From: Candidatus Altimarinota bacterium
GTDB lineage: Bacteria; Cyanobacteriota; Cyanobacteriia; Cyanobacteriales; Microcystaceae
DNA: 35,786 nt
Direction: 5' to 3'
Assembly (NCBI GenBank): GCA_012031035.1
Contig: JAAUUT010000052.1
Coordinates: forward strand, 1-35,786
Under the pieces are notes generated by a model that saw only the letters and a program-made list of their open reading frames with translations, ran no database searches and was not told the origin of the DNA. Positions 12,518 through 21,620 of this stretch are shown piece after piece. Every line of letters starts with the position of its first letter. The first letter of the stretch is position 1. The position numbers and the translations under genes were made by a program.

Positions 12518-13027
12518 TTACTTCCACTCTTGAATCCTAGCTAGTATTGTCTGTGGTTCCTGTTTGCCGATTACTGTACCGTCCATGACTATTGCTGGGG
12601 CGATTCCACACGCACCGAGACAACGGGCCGACATGAGAGAGATTTGACCGTCTGGGGTAGTTTCGCCAACATGAATGCCTAGTTCCTTTTCTAGGGCACT
12701 CAAGATGCGATCGCTACCTTTTACATAACAAGCCGTTCCCATACAAACAACACAGCTATGAGCGCCACTGGGTTTTAATGAGAAGAGATGATAAAAAGTA
12801 GCAACGCCATAAACTTGACTTAGTGGCAGTTTTAAACCCCGCGCGATATATTCCAAAACGTCTGGTTCGAGATAGCCAAAAGATTCTTGGGCTTTATGTA
12901 AAATCTCAATCAAAGAATCTTGACGGTAATGGTTGCGCTTCATGGTAATGTCCAGAAGCTTGATGCGTTTATCTCCTTTTGCGTCGGGTTTCTGGGTGTC
13001 GGGCGATCGCTTAGTTTGAGTTGGCAT
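12518..13027 (-). CDS. hoxE: Bidirectional hydrogenase subunit HoxE
   Basis: A 169-residue NuoE-like [2Fe-2S] protein of the diaphorase module, thought to be an electron entry or exit point for ferredoxin. The thioredoxin-like cluster site is C95-x4-C100 (CMGTAC) and C136-x3-C140 (CLGAC). The helical N-terminal domain shows LIEILHKAQESFGYLEPDVLEYIA. The ATG at 13027 lacks a clear Shine-Dalgarno. A later ATG (residue 29) is possible but would remove the variable N-terminus seen in cyanobacterial HoxE. It is the first hox gene, 195 bases downstream of ppsA on the same strand, with hairpin repeats in between. Confidence 0.94.
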   Translation of the reverse strand: MPTQTKRSPDTQKPDAKGDKRIKLLDITMKRNHYRQDSLIEILHKAQESFGYLEPDVLEYIARGLKLPLSQVYGVATFYHLFSLKPSGAHSCVVCMGTACYVKGSDRILSALEKELGIHVGETTPDGQISLMSARCLGACGIAPAIVMDGTVIGKQEPQTILARIQEWK

Positions 13028-13123
13028 ATGATTGTGTTTACTAATAAGGGGTTGGTAATTAGCAACGAATTACGGCTACGATCCCTAAATTCTCTTCGCT
13101 TCTCCCGTTCTCCGCCTTCTTCC

Positions 13124-13138
13124 CCCCTTGGCAAGGGG
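13124..13138. terminator. Perfect hairpin after ppsA
   Basis: CCCCTTG-g-CAAGGGG, a 7-bp GC-rich stem with a one-base loop. It lies 84 bases past the end of ppsA and about 97 bases ahead of hoxE. There is no long T-tract in the ppsA transcription sense, so termination is only possible. It abuts the larger dyad at 13140-13180. Confidence 0.35.
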
Positions 13139-13139
13139 A

Positions 13140-13180
13140 GCCAGTGCGGTCTTGGGGTTTCCCCAAGTGAAGCACCTGGC
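13140..13180. repeat. REP-like compound hairpin between ppsA and hoxE
   Basis: The inner stem CTTGGGG-ttt-CCCCAAG (13151-13167) is nested in an outer CCAGTGC/GCACCTGG stem that has one bulged C. The GCCAGTGCGGTCTTGGGG... core resembles a dispersed hairpin repeat that I recall from many cyanobacterial intergenic regions. Only this one copy is in the window. Confidence 0.6.
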
Positions 13181-13222
13181 GTAGGATTGAGGGGGGTAAT
13201 GCTGCTAACTACCAAATATCGA

Positions 13223-15718
13223 TTAACTTTGCTCGACCTTGGCAATGTCTAGCAGAGTTTTGAGAACAGAATCGGGATTCAAACTGATAGAATCAATTCC
13301 CAATTCAACTAAGAAACGCGCAAATTCTGGGTAATCGCTGGGTGCTTGACCGCAAATTCCAATCTTGCGACCGTTTTTCTTGGCTTTTTCAATGACCATT
13401 CGCACCATATCTTTAACCGCATCATTGCGTTCGTCAAAAATATGCGCTACCAAGGCTGAATCGCGATCTAATCCTAGCGTTAATTGCGTCAGGTCGTTAG
13501 AACCAATCGAGAAACCATCAAAGATTTCGCTGTATTGGTCGGCGAGGATGACGTTGCTGGGAATTTCGCACATTACATAGACTTGTAAGCCGTTTTCACC
13601 GCGATTGAGTCCATGTTTTTCCATTTCTGCCAAGACTTTACGACCTTCATCGGGCGTGCGGCAGAAGGGAATCATTGGGATGACGTTGGTTAAGCCCATT
13701 TCATCGCGAACCCGCTTGAGTGCTATACATTCTAAGCCATAAGCTTCGGCGTATTTGGGATCGTAGTAACGAGATGCGCCGCGCCAGCCAATCATCGGGT
13801 TTTCTTCCTCTGGCTCGAACTGTTTGCCGCCCAAGAGGTTAGCGTATTCGTTGCTCTTGAAGTCGGACATGCGGACGACAACGGGATTGGGATAGAAAGC
13901 CGCCGCGATGGTTCCGATGCCGTGGGCTAGCTTGTCTACGAAGAAATCGGGTTTGTTTTCGTAGAGAGCGGTTAGCTCGGCAATTTCTCGTTTAACCGAT
14001 TCGTCGGTGAGTTCGTCGAAGCGCAGTAGGGCGAGTGGGTGAGCTTTGATGTGATTGGCAATAATAAACTCAAACCGCGCCAATCCTACACCGTCGCAAG
14101 GCATAGAAGCTAAACCAAAAGCTTCTTCTGGGTTGCCAACGTTCATTAAGATTTTGGTGCGGGTACGGGGCAAGTTGTCTAATTGAGTCTCTTGGATTTC
14201 AAAAGGAACCAGACCCGAATAAACCCGTCCTTCTTCCCCTTCCGAGCAAGAAACGGTCACTTCTTGACCCGTTTTCACTACTGCTGTTGCATCGCCGCAA
14301 CCAACGATCGCGGGAATTCCCATTTCTCGTGCGATAATGGCTGCGTGGCAAGTCCGTCCGCCTTGGTTGGTGACAATAGCGCTGGATTTCTTCATAATCG
14401 GTTCCCAATCTGGGTCAGTCTTATTGGTAACTAAGACTTCGCCCGCTTGGAATTCGTCGATCTTGTGAACGTCCATAATGACGCGGGCTTTACCCTGTCC
14501 TATCATCTCACCCACTGCACGACCCGTTGCGACTACATCGCCCGTGCCTTTTAGTTTAAAGTTACGCAGGACGCTTCCAGATTTCTGCGATTGGACGGTT
14601 TCAGGACGTGCTTGCACGATGAAGAGTTCTCCGGTCAAACCGTCTTTCGCCCACTCAATATCCATCGGCGTTTGGGTTCCGCGCACTTGTGAATAGTGGT
14701 CTTCAATGATGCAAGCCCATTTACCGAGGCTGAGGATTTCATCGTCGGTAATGGCAAATTTCTTGCGTTCTGGTTCGGGAACGGGAATATTTTTGGTCAG
14801 TTTGCCGCCGCCAACATCGTAGACCATTTTAATTTCTTTGCTGCCCAGGCGCTTCTCTAGGATGGGTCGGAAGCCTTCTTTGAGGGTAGGTTTGAAGACA
14901 AAGTATTCGTCGGGGTTGACTGCGCCTTGAACGACGTTTTCGCCCAATCCATAAGCAGCCGTAACCAGGGCTGCATTCTTGAATCCCGTCTCGGTATCGA
15001 TGGAGAACATGACACCAGAAGATGCTAAATCGGAACGTACCATCTTTTGTACTCCGACAGAAAGGGCAACCTCGCAACGATCGTAGCCTTTAATTGTCCG
15101 ATAAGAAATAGCGCGATCTGTAAATAGGGAAGCAAAACATTTATGGCAAGATTCTAAAACGCTTTTAACTCCGTGAACGTTGAGATAGGTTTCTTGCTGT
15201 CCGGCAAAACTAGCGTCGGGTAAGTCTTCGGCAGTCGCGCTAGAACGGACTGCTACATCGGTATCGTAACTGTATTCTCGACATTCTTTCTGCTCTTCTG
15301 GAGCGAGGCGATCGCAAAACTCGGAATTAGCACCGTAGCGCTCGCATAGTTTAAGATAAGCTTGAGCAATTGCCTCGTCTAATTCTGGAGGAAAAGGCGT
15401 ATTTAAGATTAAAGCCCGTGCTTGTTTGCCCCTTTCTCTTAAGTTTTTGACATCTTCAACATCTAAGTCAGCAAAAATATTTCTGAGTTTTTTCTGTAAT
15501 CCCGCTCGTTCGACAAAGTAACGAAAAGCATAAGCGGTAGTCGCAAAACCCGTTGGAACATTAACGCCTTTAGGTGTTAACTGACAAATCATTTCTCCTA
15601 AAGAAGCATTTTTGCCACCCACCAAGGGAACATCAGCCATGCCAACTTCCTCAAACCAAAGAACAAATGCTTTTTCTCTTGTTGTTTGAGTCGTTTTTTC
15701 TGGGGCTAGATTAACCAT
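13223..15718 (-). CDS. ppsA: Phosphoenolpyruvate synthase (pyruvate, water dikinase)
   Basis: Converts pyruvate, ATP and water to PEP, AMP and phosphate. It is an 831-residue three-domain enzyme. The N-terminal ATP-grasp domain shows VPLVGGKNASLGEM and the RSSATAEDLPDASFAGQQET phosphate-binding stretch. The swivelling domain has the phospho-histidine motif GGRTCHAAIIAREMGIPA. The C-terminal PEP domain shows MCEIPSN, SIGSNDLTQLTLG and the catalytic cysteine in GICGQAPSD. I place the start at the ATG at 15718, nine bases after AAGGAGA. The ATG at 15760 lies upstream of that ribosome site. It diverges from nifJ across a 0.9-kb spacer, so the two pyruvate enzymes flank one regulatory region. Co-transcription into hoxE is possible but hairpins intervene. 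Confidence 0.95.
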   Translation of the reverse strand: MVNLAPEKTTQTTREKAFVLWFEEVGMADVPLVGGKNASLGEMICQLTPKGVNVPTGFATTAYAFRYFVERAGLQKKLRNIFADLDVEDVKNLRERGKQARALILNTPFPPELDEAIAQAYLKLCERYGANSEFCDRLAPEEQKECREYSYDTDVAVRSSATAEDLPDASFAGQQETYLNVHGVKSVLESCHKCFASLFTDRAISYRTIKGYDRCEVALSVGVQKMVRSDLASSGVMFSIDTETGFKNAALVTAAYGLGENVVQGAVNPDEYFVFKPTLKEGFRPILEKRLGSKEIKMVYDVGGGKLTKNIPVPEPERKKFAITDDEILSLGKWACIIEDHYSQVRGTQTPMDIEWAKDGLTGELFIVQARPETVQSQKSGSVLRNFKLKGTGDVVATGRAVGEMIGQGKARVIMDVHKIDEFQAGEVLVTNKTDPDWEPIMKKSSAIVTNQGGRTCHAAIIAREMGIPAIVGCGDATAVVKTGQEVTVSCSEGEEGRVYSGLVPFEIQETQLDNLPRTRTKILMNVGNPEEAFGLASMPCDGVGLARFEFIIANHIKAHPLALLRFDELTDESVKREIAELTALYENKPDFFVDKLAHGIGTIAAAFYPNPVVVRMSDFKSNEYANLLGGKQFEPEEENPMIGWRGASRYYDPKYAEAYGLECIALKRVRDEMGLTNVIPMIPFCRTPDEGRKVLAEMEKHGLNRGENGLQVYVMCEIPSNVILADQYSEIFDGFSIGSNDLTQLTLGLDRDSALVAHIFDERNDAVKDMVRMVIEKAKKNGRKIGICGQAPSDYPEFARFLVELGIDSISLNPDSVLKTLLDIAKVEQS

Positions 15719-16643
15719 AAATTCGTTTTCTCCTTGTCTTGATGTGAAACTTTGGTACATCTACAACTAATTAGTTGTTTACAAAAGAAAATCGAGCGGT
15801 TCGATGTTTTTTGAGAAATATTGCTAACAATCTATTATTGTCATTGCTAACAGGTAATAGAGAATCAACAAAATATAACCCAACCTTGCTTGTTGGTCTA
15901 TTGAAACATTAAAATAATGTCTGAAAAGTATTGTCGATCGCATCCGATCTAATCGATCGCAATAGATTGTTTAGACTAATCAAGCTCATTTTTTCGTTCA
16001 GCTTAAATCTTCATAAACTAGCGAGATTGACTTTTTAGACATTTTCTGAACTCAACTAGGTTTGTCATCGATTATTCAACCAATAATTTCAAGAGATTCT
16101 TGAACTATTGTAGTTTTTGAGCCGATCTTTAATTAATGCTTGGCTTGTTTTGAATTTACCGTCGATCGACTCTGCTTACACTTCTATTGTCTCTTAACTC
16201 AAAAGATAATATAAAATACTTTTGACAAAACTTAAAAAAAACAAAAATTTTTATTTTTTTTTTAAACTTCATACTCCTGTAAAATTTAGGTAGAGAAAGA
16301 AAATAAGTTGTTGACCTTAAAGATGAAGAATATCTGAAGTCACACTTAAGCAATTCTTTATTTTGATTGCTTAAAAGGATAACCTCCAATTCGTAATTGA
16401 ATAAACACCACTGGCTATCAGATCCCCCAGATCCCCAGTTAAGTATTACTTCTTTAAAATTGCAAATTGGTAATTGCGAACTGCGAATTGATTTGGTAGT
16501 AGTTATTTAGTCAAGCTTCATAAAGCAGCCTCGTAAAAATTTCAAAGATTTGTGTGAATTTTGATACAAAAAGCTGTGTTGTTTGTGATAAGTAAAGACA
16601 CGCTTTTAACAGCCAAAACTAAAACTAATTGAGCTTGTTAAGT
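15719..16643. other. 0.9-kb AT-rich divergent spacer between ppsA and nifJ
   Basis: No convincing coding sequence is present; the few open frames are low-complexity. It holds A/T tracts (around 16230-16270), a pair of close GATCG/CGATCG sites (15934-15960), and AATTGCGAATTG-type repeats (16387-16400, 16458-16490). Promoters for both genes must lie here, but I cannot place a reliable -10 or an NtcA-type GTA-N8-TAC box. Confidence 0.6.
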
Positions 16644-19600
16644 ATGAAGAAGAGCAATTTTGCAACGATAGACGGTAATGAAGCGGTTGCCCGCGTCGCC
16701 TATAAACTCAACGAAGTCATTGCCATCTATCCGATTACGCCTTCATCGCCGATGGGCGAATGGGCAGATGCCTGGATGTCAGAAGGTCGCCCCAATCTTT
16801 GGGGAACCGTGCCAGATATCATCGAAATGCAATCTGAAGGAGGAGTAGCGGGAGTCGTTCACGGTTCCTTGCAAACGGGGTCGATGACCACGACTTTTAC
16901 CGCTTCTCAGGGGTTGTTATTGATGCTCCCCAATATGTATAAAATTGCTGGAGAATTAACCCCCTGCGTCATTCACGTTGCAGCGCGATCGCTTGCCGCA
17001 CAAGGATTATCGATTTTTGGCGACCACAGCGATGTCATGTCTGCCCGCGCGACGGGATTTGCCTTGTTGTGTTCGGCATCGGTGCAAGAAGCGCAAGATT
17101 TTGCTCTAATCTCTCAATCAGCTACTTTAGAATCGAGAATCCCTTTCCTACATTTCTTTGATGGATTTCGTACCTCCCACGAAGTTCAAAAACTCGAATT
17201 GTTAGAAGATAGCGATTTAAAAGCGTTAATCGACGATAATTTCATTTTGGAACAGCGATCGCGGGCACTTACGCCAGATGCTCCTGTTTTGCGTGGGACT
17301 GCCCAGAATCCCGATATCTACTTCCAAGCGAGAGAAACGGTCAATCCCTTCTACAATGCTTGTCCCGATATCGTGCAAAAGGCGATGGACGAGTTCGGCA
17401 AACTCACGGGACGCAACTATAAATTGTATGAGTATCACGGCGCAAGCGATGCCGAAAGAGTTATCGTGCTGATGGGTTCTGGTTGCGAGGCAGTACACGA
17501 AACCGTCGATTATTTAAATGCCCAAGGAGAAAAAGTCGGCGTACTGAAGGTGCGACTGTATCGTCCCTTTGACGTGCAACGGTTTGTTGAAGCATTACCA
17601 ACAAGTGTAAACGCGATCGCAGTTTTAGATCGTACCAAAGAACCGGGTTCTGCTGGCGAACCTTTATATCTCGATGTCGTTAATGCCATATACGAACAAT
17701 GGGATTCCCTACATCCTAAAATTGTTGGCGGACGCTATGGATTATCTTCCAAAGAATTTAATCCAGCCATGATTAAAGGGGTTTTTGATAATTTGGCACA
17801 AGCAAAGCCCAAAAATCACTTTACCATCGGAATTAACGACGATCTCAGCCATACTTCCCTAGACTACGATCGCACATTTTCGACCGAACCCGATAGCGTA
17901 GTTCGGGCGATGTTTTACGGTTTAGGTTCCGATGGAACGGTTGGGGCAAACAAAAACTCGATTAAAATCATCGGCGAAGAAACCGATAATTACGCGCAAG
18001 GATACTTCGTTTACGATTCCAAAAAATCGGGGGCGGTGACAGTTTCTCACCTACGCTTCGGTTCTCAGCCCATTCGTTCGACTTACTTAATCGATCGCGC
18101 TAACTTTATCGGCTGTCACCAATGGAATTTTATCGAAAAACTCGACGTTCTTAAAGAGGCAGTTGAGGGAGCAACCTTCTTACTCAACAGTTCCTACGGG
18201 GTAGAAGAAGTTTGGCAGCATTTGCCCATCGAACTCCAAGAACAAATCGTCCGCAAGAATTTAAAATTCTACATCATCGATGCCAATAAAGTCGCTCGCG
18301 ATAGTGGCATGGGCGGACGCATCAACACGATTATGCAGGTGTGTTTCTTTGCCCTAGCAGGCATTTTACCCAAAGAAGAGGCAATTGCGCAAATTAAACA
18401 CGCGATCGCCAAAACCTACGGCAAGAAAGGGCAACAAATCGTACAAATGAACCTGCAAGCGGTTGATAATACCCTCGACAACCTATTTGAAGTAGGGGCG
18501 AACGGTCATTTACCTCTCCAAAGCACGATTCATCGACTTCCTGCCATGCCTGCTGCTGCGCCCGACTTTGTACGAGAAGTTGAAGGCAAGATGTTAGTCC
18601 GACAAGGGGACGAATTGCCAGTCAGTATGCTTCCTTGCGACGGCACTTATCCAACCGCGACATCGCAATGGGAAAAACGCAATATTGCCCAAGCTATCCC
18701 CGTTTGGGACGCTGATGTCTGCGTTCAATGCGGTAAATGCGTCATGGTTTGTCCTCATGCCGTCATTCGCGCTAAAGCTTACTCAGGCGAACATTTAGAC
18801 AATGCGCCCGCCACCTTTAAATCGACCCAAGCGCGCGATAAAGACTTTGCAGGCGAACGCTTCACCATCCAAGTTGCCCCCGAAGACTGTACGGGATGCG
18901 GTCTTTGCGTCGATATTTGTCCGGCGAAAAATAAATCTCAGCCATCGCGTCGGGCAATCAATATGGAACCCCAATTGCCCTTGCGAGAACAAGAAAAAGA
19001 AAATTGGGACTTCTTCCTTAACTTACCCAATCCCGATCGCCGCTATCTCAAATTAAACCAGATTCGTCAACAACAATTACAAGAACCTTTGTTTGAATTT
19101 TCTGGTGCTTGCGCGGGTTGTGGCGAAACTCCCTATCTCAAATTATTATCGCAATTGTTTGGCGATCGCGCGCTCGTAGCTAACGCGACGGGTTGTTCTT
19201 CCATCTATGGCGGAAACTTACCGACAACGCCTTGGAGTAAAAACGCCGAAGGACGAGGCCCGACTTGGGCAAACTCCCTATTTGAAGATAATGCTGAATT
19301 TGGTCTTGGATTTCGCGTTTCCATCGACAAAAAAGCTAAATTTGCCGCCGAATTGCTAACTCAATTAAGTGCAGAAGTTGGCGATAATTTAGTTTCTCAA
19401 ATAATCAAGGCAGAACAAAAAACGGAAGCTGATATTTGGGAACAACGGGAACGAATCGAACAATTAAAACAAAAACTGGTAGAGACGCGAAATTTCGCGT
19501 CTCTACAACACGCAACCGAAGCAAAACAACTCCTAAGTCTTGCCGATTATCTAGTCAAAAAATCCGTTTGGATTGTCGGTGGCGACGGTTGGGCCTATGA

Positions 19601-20222
19601 TATCGGCTATGGAGGATTAGACCACGTAATCGCTAGCGGTCGCAACGTCAATCTCTTGGTCATGGATACAGAAGTATACTCCAATACTGGCGGTCAATCT
19701 TCCAAAGCGACTCCGCGCGGTGCAGTTGCCAAATTTGCCGCTGGCGGAAAACCAGCAGCGAAAAAAGACTTGGGATTAATCGCCATGACTTACGGCAACG
19801 TCTATGTAGGTAGCGTAGCGATGGGAGCAAAAGACGAACATACCCTGCGAACCTTTCTCGAAGCAGAAGCCTATGACGGTCCATCCTTGATTATTGCTTA
19901 TAGCCACTGTATCGCTCACGGAATCGATATGTCTACCGCCATGAACCATCAAAAAGAACTGGTAGAAAGCGGTCGTTGGTTGCTGTACCGCTATAATCCC
20001 CAATTGACCAAAGAAGGGAAGAATCCCTTACAAATCGATATGCGATCGCCCCATAAACCCATCGGCGATTCGATGTATCGCGAAAACCGCTTCAAGATGT
20101 TGACCAAGAGCAAACCTGAAGAAGCAAAACGCTTGCTACAAGAGGCACAACACGACATCGACAGTCGTTGGAGACTATACCAATATCTAGCGGCACGTCA
20201 ATTAACAACGACCAACGAGTAA
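16644..20222 (+). CDS. nifJ: Pyruvate:ferredoxin (flavodoxin) oxidoreductase
   Basis: A 1192-residue single-chain PFOR that oxidises pyruvate with CoA to acetyl-CoA and CO2 and reduces ferredoxin or flavodoxin. It opens with ATIDGNEAVARVAYKLNEV and IYPITPSSPMGEWAD. Two [4Fe-4S] motifs in the inserted ferredoxin domain are CVQCGKCVMVCP and CTGCGLCVDICP. The proximal cluster and TPP domain has GACAGCGETPYLKL, GDGWAYDIGYGGLDHV and the metal/TPP-binding DTEVYSNTGGQSSK. I chose the ATG at 16644 because MKKSNFATIDGNEA matches family starts; a TTG at 16629 is upstream. A perfect 28-nt palindrome (19479-19506) encodes residues 946-955 in frame, just before the conserved SLADYLVKKSVWIVGGDGW. No strong ribosome site is seen. 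A DHOD-like gene follows. Confidence 0.96.
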   Translation: MKKSNFATIDGNEAVARVAYKLNEVIAIYPITPSSPMGEWADAWMSEGRPNLWGTVPDIIEMQSEGGVAGVVHGSLQTGSMTTTFTASQGLLLMLPNMYKIAGELTPCVIHVAARSLAAQGLSIFGDHSDVMSARATGFALLCSASVQEAQDFALISQSATLESRIPFLHFFDGFRTSHEVQKLELLEDSDLKALIDDNFILEQRSRALTPDAPVLRGTAQNPDIYFQARETVNPFYNACPDIVQKAMDEFGKLTGRNYKLYEYHGASDAERVIVLMGSGCEAVHETVDYLNAQGEKVGVLKVRLYRPFDVQRFVEALPTSVNAIAVLDRTKEPGSAGEPLYLDVVNAIYEQWDSLHPKIVGGRYGLSSKEFNPAMIKGVFDNLAQAKPKNHFTIGINDDLSHTSLDYDRTFSTEPDSVVRAMFYGLGSDGTVGANKNSIKIIGEETDNYAQGYFVYDSKKSGAVTVSHLRFGSQPIRSTYLIDRANFIGCHQWNFIEKLDVLKEAVEGATFLLNSSYGVEEVWQHLPIELQEQIVRKNLKFYIIDANKVARDSGMGGRINTIMQVCFFALAGILPKEEAIAQIKHAIAKTYGKKGQQIVQMNLQAVDNTLDNLFEVGANGHLPLQSTIHRLPAMPAAAPDFVREVEGKMLVRQGDELPVSMLPCDGTYPTATSQWEKRNIAQAIPVWDADVCVQCGKCVMVCPHAVIRAKAYSGEHLDNAPATFKSTQARDKDFAGERFTIQVAPEDCTGCGLCVDICPAKNKSQPSRRAINMEPQLPLREQEKENWDFFLNLPNPDRRYLKLNQIRQQQLQEPLFEFSGACAGCGETPYLKLLSQLFGDRALVANATGCSSIYGGNLPTTPWSKNAEGRGPTWANSLFEDNAEFGLGFRVSIDKKAKFAAELLTQLSAEVGDNLVSQIIKAEQKTEADIWEQRERIEQLKQKLVETRNFASLQHATEAKQLLSLADYLVKKSVWIVGGDGWAYDIGYGGLDHVIASGRNVNLLVMDTEVYSNTGGQSSKATPRGAVAKFAAGGKPAAKKDLGLIAMTYGNVYVGSVAMGAKDEHTLRTFLEAEAYDGPSLIIAYSHCIAHGIDMSTAMNHQKELVESGRWLLYRYNPQLTKEGKNPLQIDMRSPHKPIGDSMYRENRFKMLTKSKPEEAKRLLQEAQHDIDSRWRLYQYLAARQLTTTNE
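19479..19506. repeat. Perfect 28-nt palindrome inside nifJ
   Basis: The half-site GTAGAGACGCGAAA is followed directly by its exact reverse complement. The element begins on a codon boundary and is read as VETRNFASL. This palindrome type is, to my knowledge, a common intergenic repeat of cyanobacteria; here it lies inside an otherwise intact coding sequence. Confidence 0.9.
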
Positions 20223-20225
20223 TCC

Positions 20226-20276
20226 GTAGGGGCGCACGACCGTTCGCCCGTCATGTAGGGGCGCATGGCGTGCGCC
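20226..20276. repeat. GTAGGGGC-type repeat with hairpin downstream of nifJ
   Basis: Two GTAGGGGCGCA units. The second forms GGGCGCA-tggcg-TGCGCCC, a 7-bp GC stem, starting about 35 bases after the nifJ stop. It may terminate or stabilise the nifJ transcript, but no T-tract follows. Confidence 0.6.
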
Positions 20277-20300
20277 CTCCAAATATCAAAGTCTTGGTAG

Positions 20301-20326
20301 GTTGGGTTGAGGCAACGAAACCCAAC
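20301..20326. repeat. GTTGGGTT/AACCCAAC hairpin repeat
   Basis: An 8-bp stem around GAGGCAACGA, between nifJ and the DHOD-like gene. The GTTGGGTT...AACCCAAC arrangement matches a dispersed hairpin repeat I recall from other cyanobacterial spacers. Confidence 0.6.
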
Positions 20327-20396
20327 AAAACTTAGAGAGTGTTAGGTTTCACACAAACTCCAACCAGCCTACAATTTGATTTAACAATAAATAACT

Positions 20397-21413
20397 ATGA
20401 ATCTAACAACAACCTATTTGGGATTAGAATTGCGATCGCCCTTAGTTCCTTCTGCTTGTGCTACCTTCACCGAAAACGTCGATAACATCAAAAAGATGGA
20501 AGATGCAGGCGCAGCAGCAGTCGTCTTGCACAGCGTCTTTGAAGAACAGTTGCGTCAAGAAGAATACGAACTGCATCACCATCTCAGCTATGGAACCGAA
20601 AGTTTTGCCGAAGCATTAACCTACTTTCCCGAACCCGAAAGCTTCCACGTCGGCCCGCAAGAATATCTAAATCATATCCACAAAGCTAAAGAGATGGTCG
20701 ATATCCCAATTATTGCCAGTCTCAACGGTTCTACCTTGGGCGGTTGGGTCGAATATGCCAAATCGATTCAGCAAGCAGGTGCGGATGCGTTGGAATTAAA
20801 TATTTATAGCATCCCGACCGATATCCATCTAACGGGTTCCCAAGTCGAACAAAACTATCTCGATATCGTTGCTGCGGTAAAATCGGAAATTACTATTCCC
20901 ATCGCCGTGAAATTGAGTCCCTTCTTTAGCAACATGGCAAACATGGCAAAACGCCTCGACGATGCGGGCGCAAATGCCTTAGTTTTATTTAATCGTTTCT
21001 ATCAACCCGATATCGACCTCGAAGCGTTAGAAATCCGTCCTCACGTCTTATTGAGTACCCCCCAAGCAATGCGTTTGCCGATGCGCTGGATTGCGATTTT
21101 ATACGGTCGCCTCAATGCCGATTTAGCAGCGACTAGCGGCATTCAAAAAGGCGAAGATTGCCTCAAAATGTTAATGTCTGGGGCAAAAATTACGCAACTA
21201 TGTTCGGTATTGTTGCGCCACGGAATCGAACATATCGAAGTTATTGAGAGAGAAATGGTGCATTGGATGGAGGAGAACGAATACGAATCGGTTCGGCAAA
21301 TGCAAGGAAGTATGAGCCAGCTTAATTGTCCTAATGCGAGTGCTTTTGAGCGAGTACAATACATGAAGGGAATTCAATCTTATCAGCCCGAATCTTTTGC
21401 TTTTGCACCTTAA
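20397..21413 (+). CDS. Dihydroorotate dehydrogenase-like flavoprotein
   Basis: A 338-residue (beta/alpha)8 FMN-barrel protein of the class 1 DHOD family. It opens with the family signature MNLTTTYLGLELRSPLVPSA. Barrel features follow: PIIASLNG, ADALELNIYSIP (in place of the usual ALELNxSCPN), IPIAVKLSPFF, and GANALVLFNRFYQPDIDLE. The usual catalytic-base segment with its cysteine is not obvious. Together with the altered ELN-x-Y stretch this argues against true pyrimidine synthesis. It sits 174 bases after nifJ on the same strand, which suggests an accessory redox role with pyruvate oxidation, but this is inference from context. Confidence 0.85.
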   Translation: MNLTTTYLGLELRSPLVPSACATFTENVDNIKKMEDAGAAAVVLHSVFEEQLRQEEYELHHHLSYGTESFAEALTYFPEPESFHVGPQEYLNHIHKAKEMVDIPIIASLNGSTLGGWVEYAKSIQQAGADALELNIYSIPTDIHLTGSQVEQNYLDIVAAVKSEITIPIAVKLSPFFSNMANMAKRLDDAGANALVLFNRFYQPDIDLEALEIRPHVLLSTPQAMRLPMRWIAILYGRLNADLAATSGIQKGEDCLKMLMSGAKITQLCSVLLRHGIEHIEVIEREMVHWMEENEYESVRQMQGSMSQLNCPNASAFERVQYMKGIQSYQPESFAFAP

Positions 21414-21500
21414 TTATTAATGATTTTTGTATAGAGAAAGCGGATTAGTCTATGAGTTAATTTTTTGTTTACTCTCTCCATCTTGCTTCTTTTGTCATAG

Positions 21501-21520
21501 ACGGATGCGATCGCATCCGT
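21501..21520. repeat. HIP1-centred perfect palindrome
   Basis: ACGGATGCGATCGCATCCGT is a 20-nt perfect palindrome built around GCGATCGC. It lies 87 bases after the DHOD-like stop and ahead of the unknown cassette. It could act as a hairpin terminator, but only TTCC follows. Confidence 0.6.
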
Positions 21521-21620
21521 TTCCAGTTTTATCCAAAAATATTATCAAGTGCGATCGCGATCGCTGTCCTCTTCACATAACACAAGTATAAAAGAATATG
21601 TCCAAGCAAAATTAGAGACA

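Noticed and set aside
12248..12544. 98-codon plus-strand frame rich in LVLLV across the hoxE-hoxF spacer
   Set aside because: It is only the translation of the 9-nt tandem repeat, and it overlaps the ends of both hox genes.
16156..16389. 77-codon open frame on the minus strand in the ppsA-nifJ spacer
   Set aside because: It translates to low-complexity Phe/Lys/Ser sequence from A/T tracts, without a ribosome site or family resemblance.
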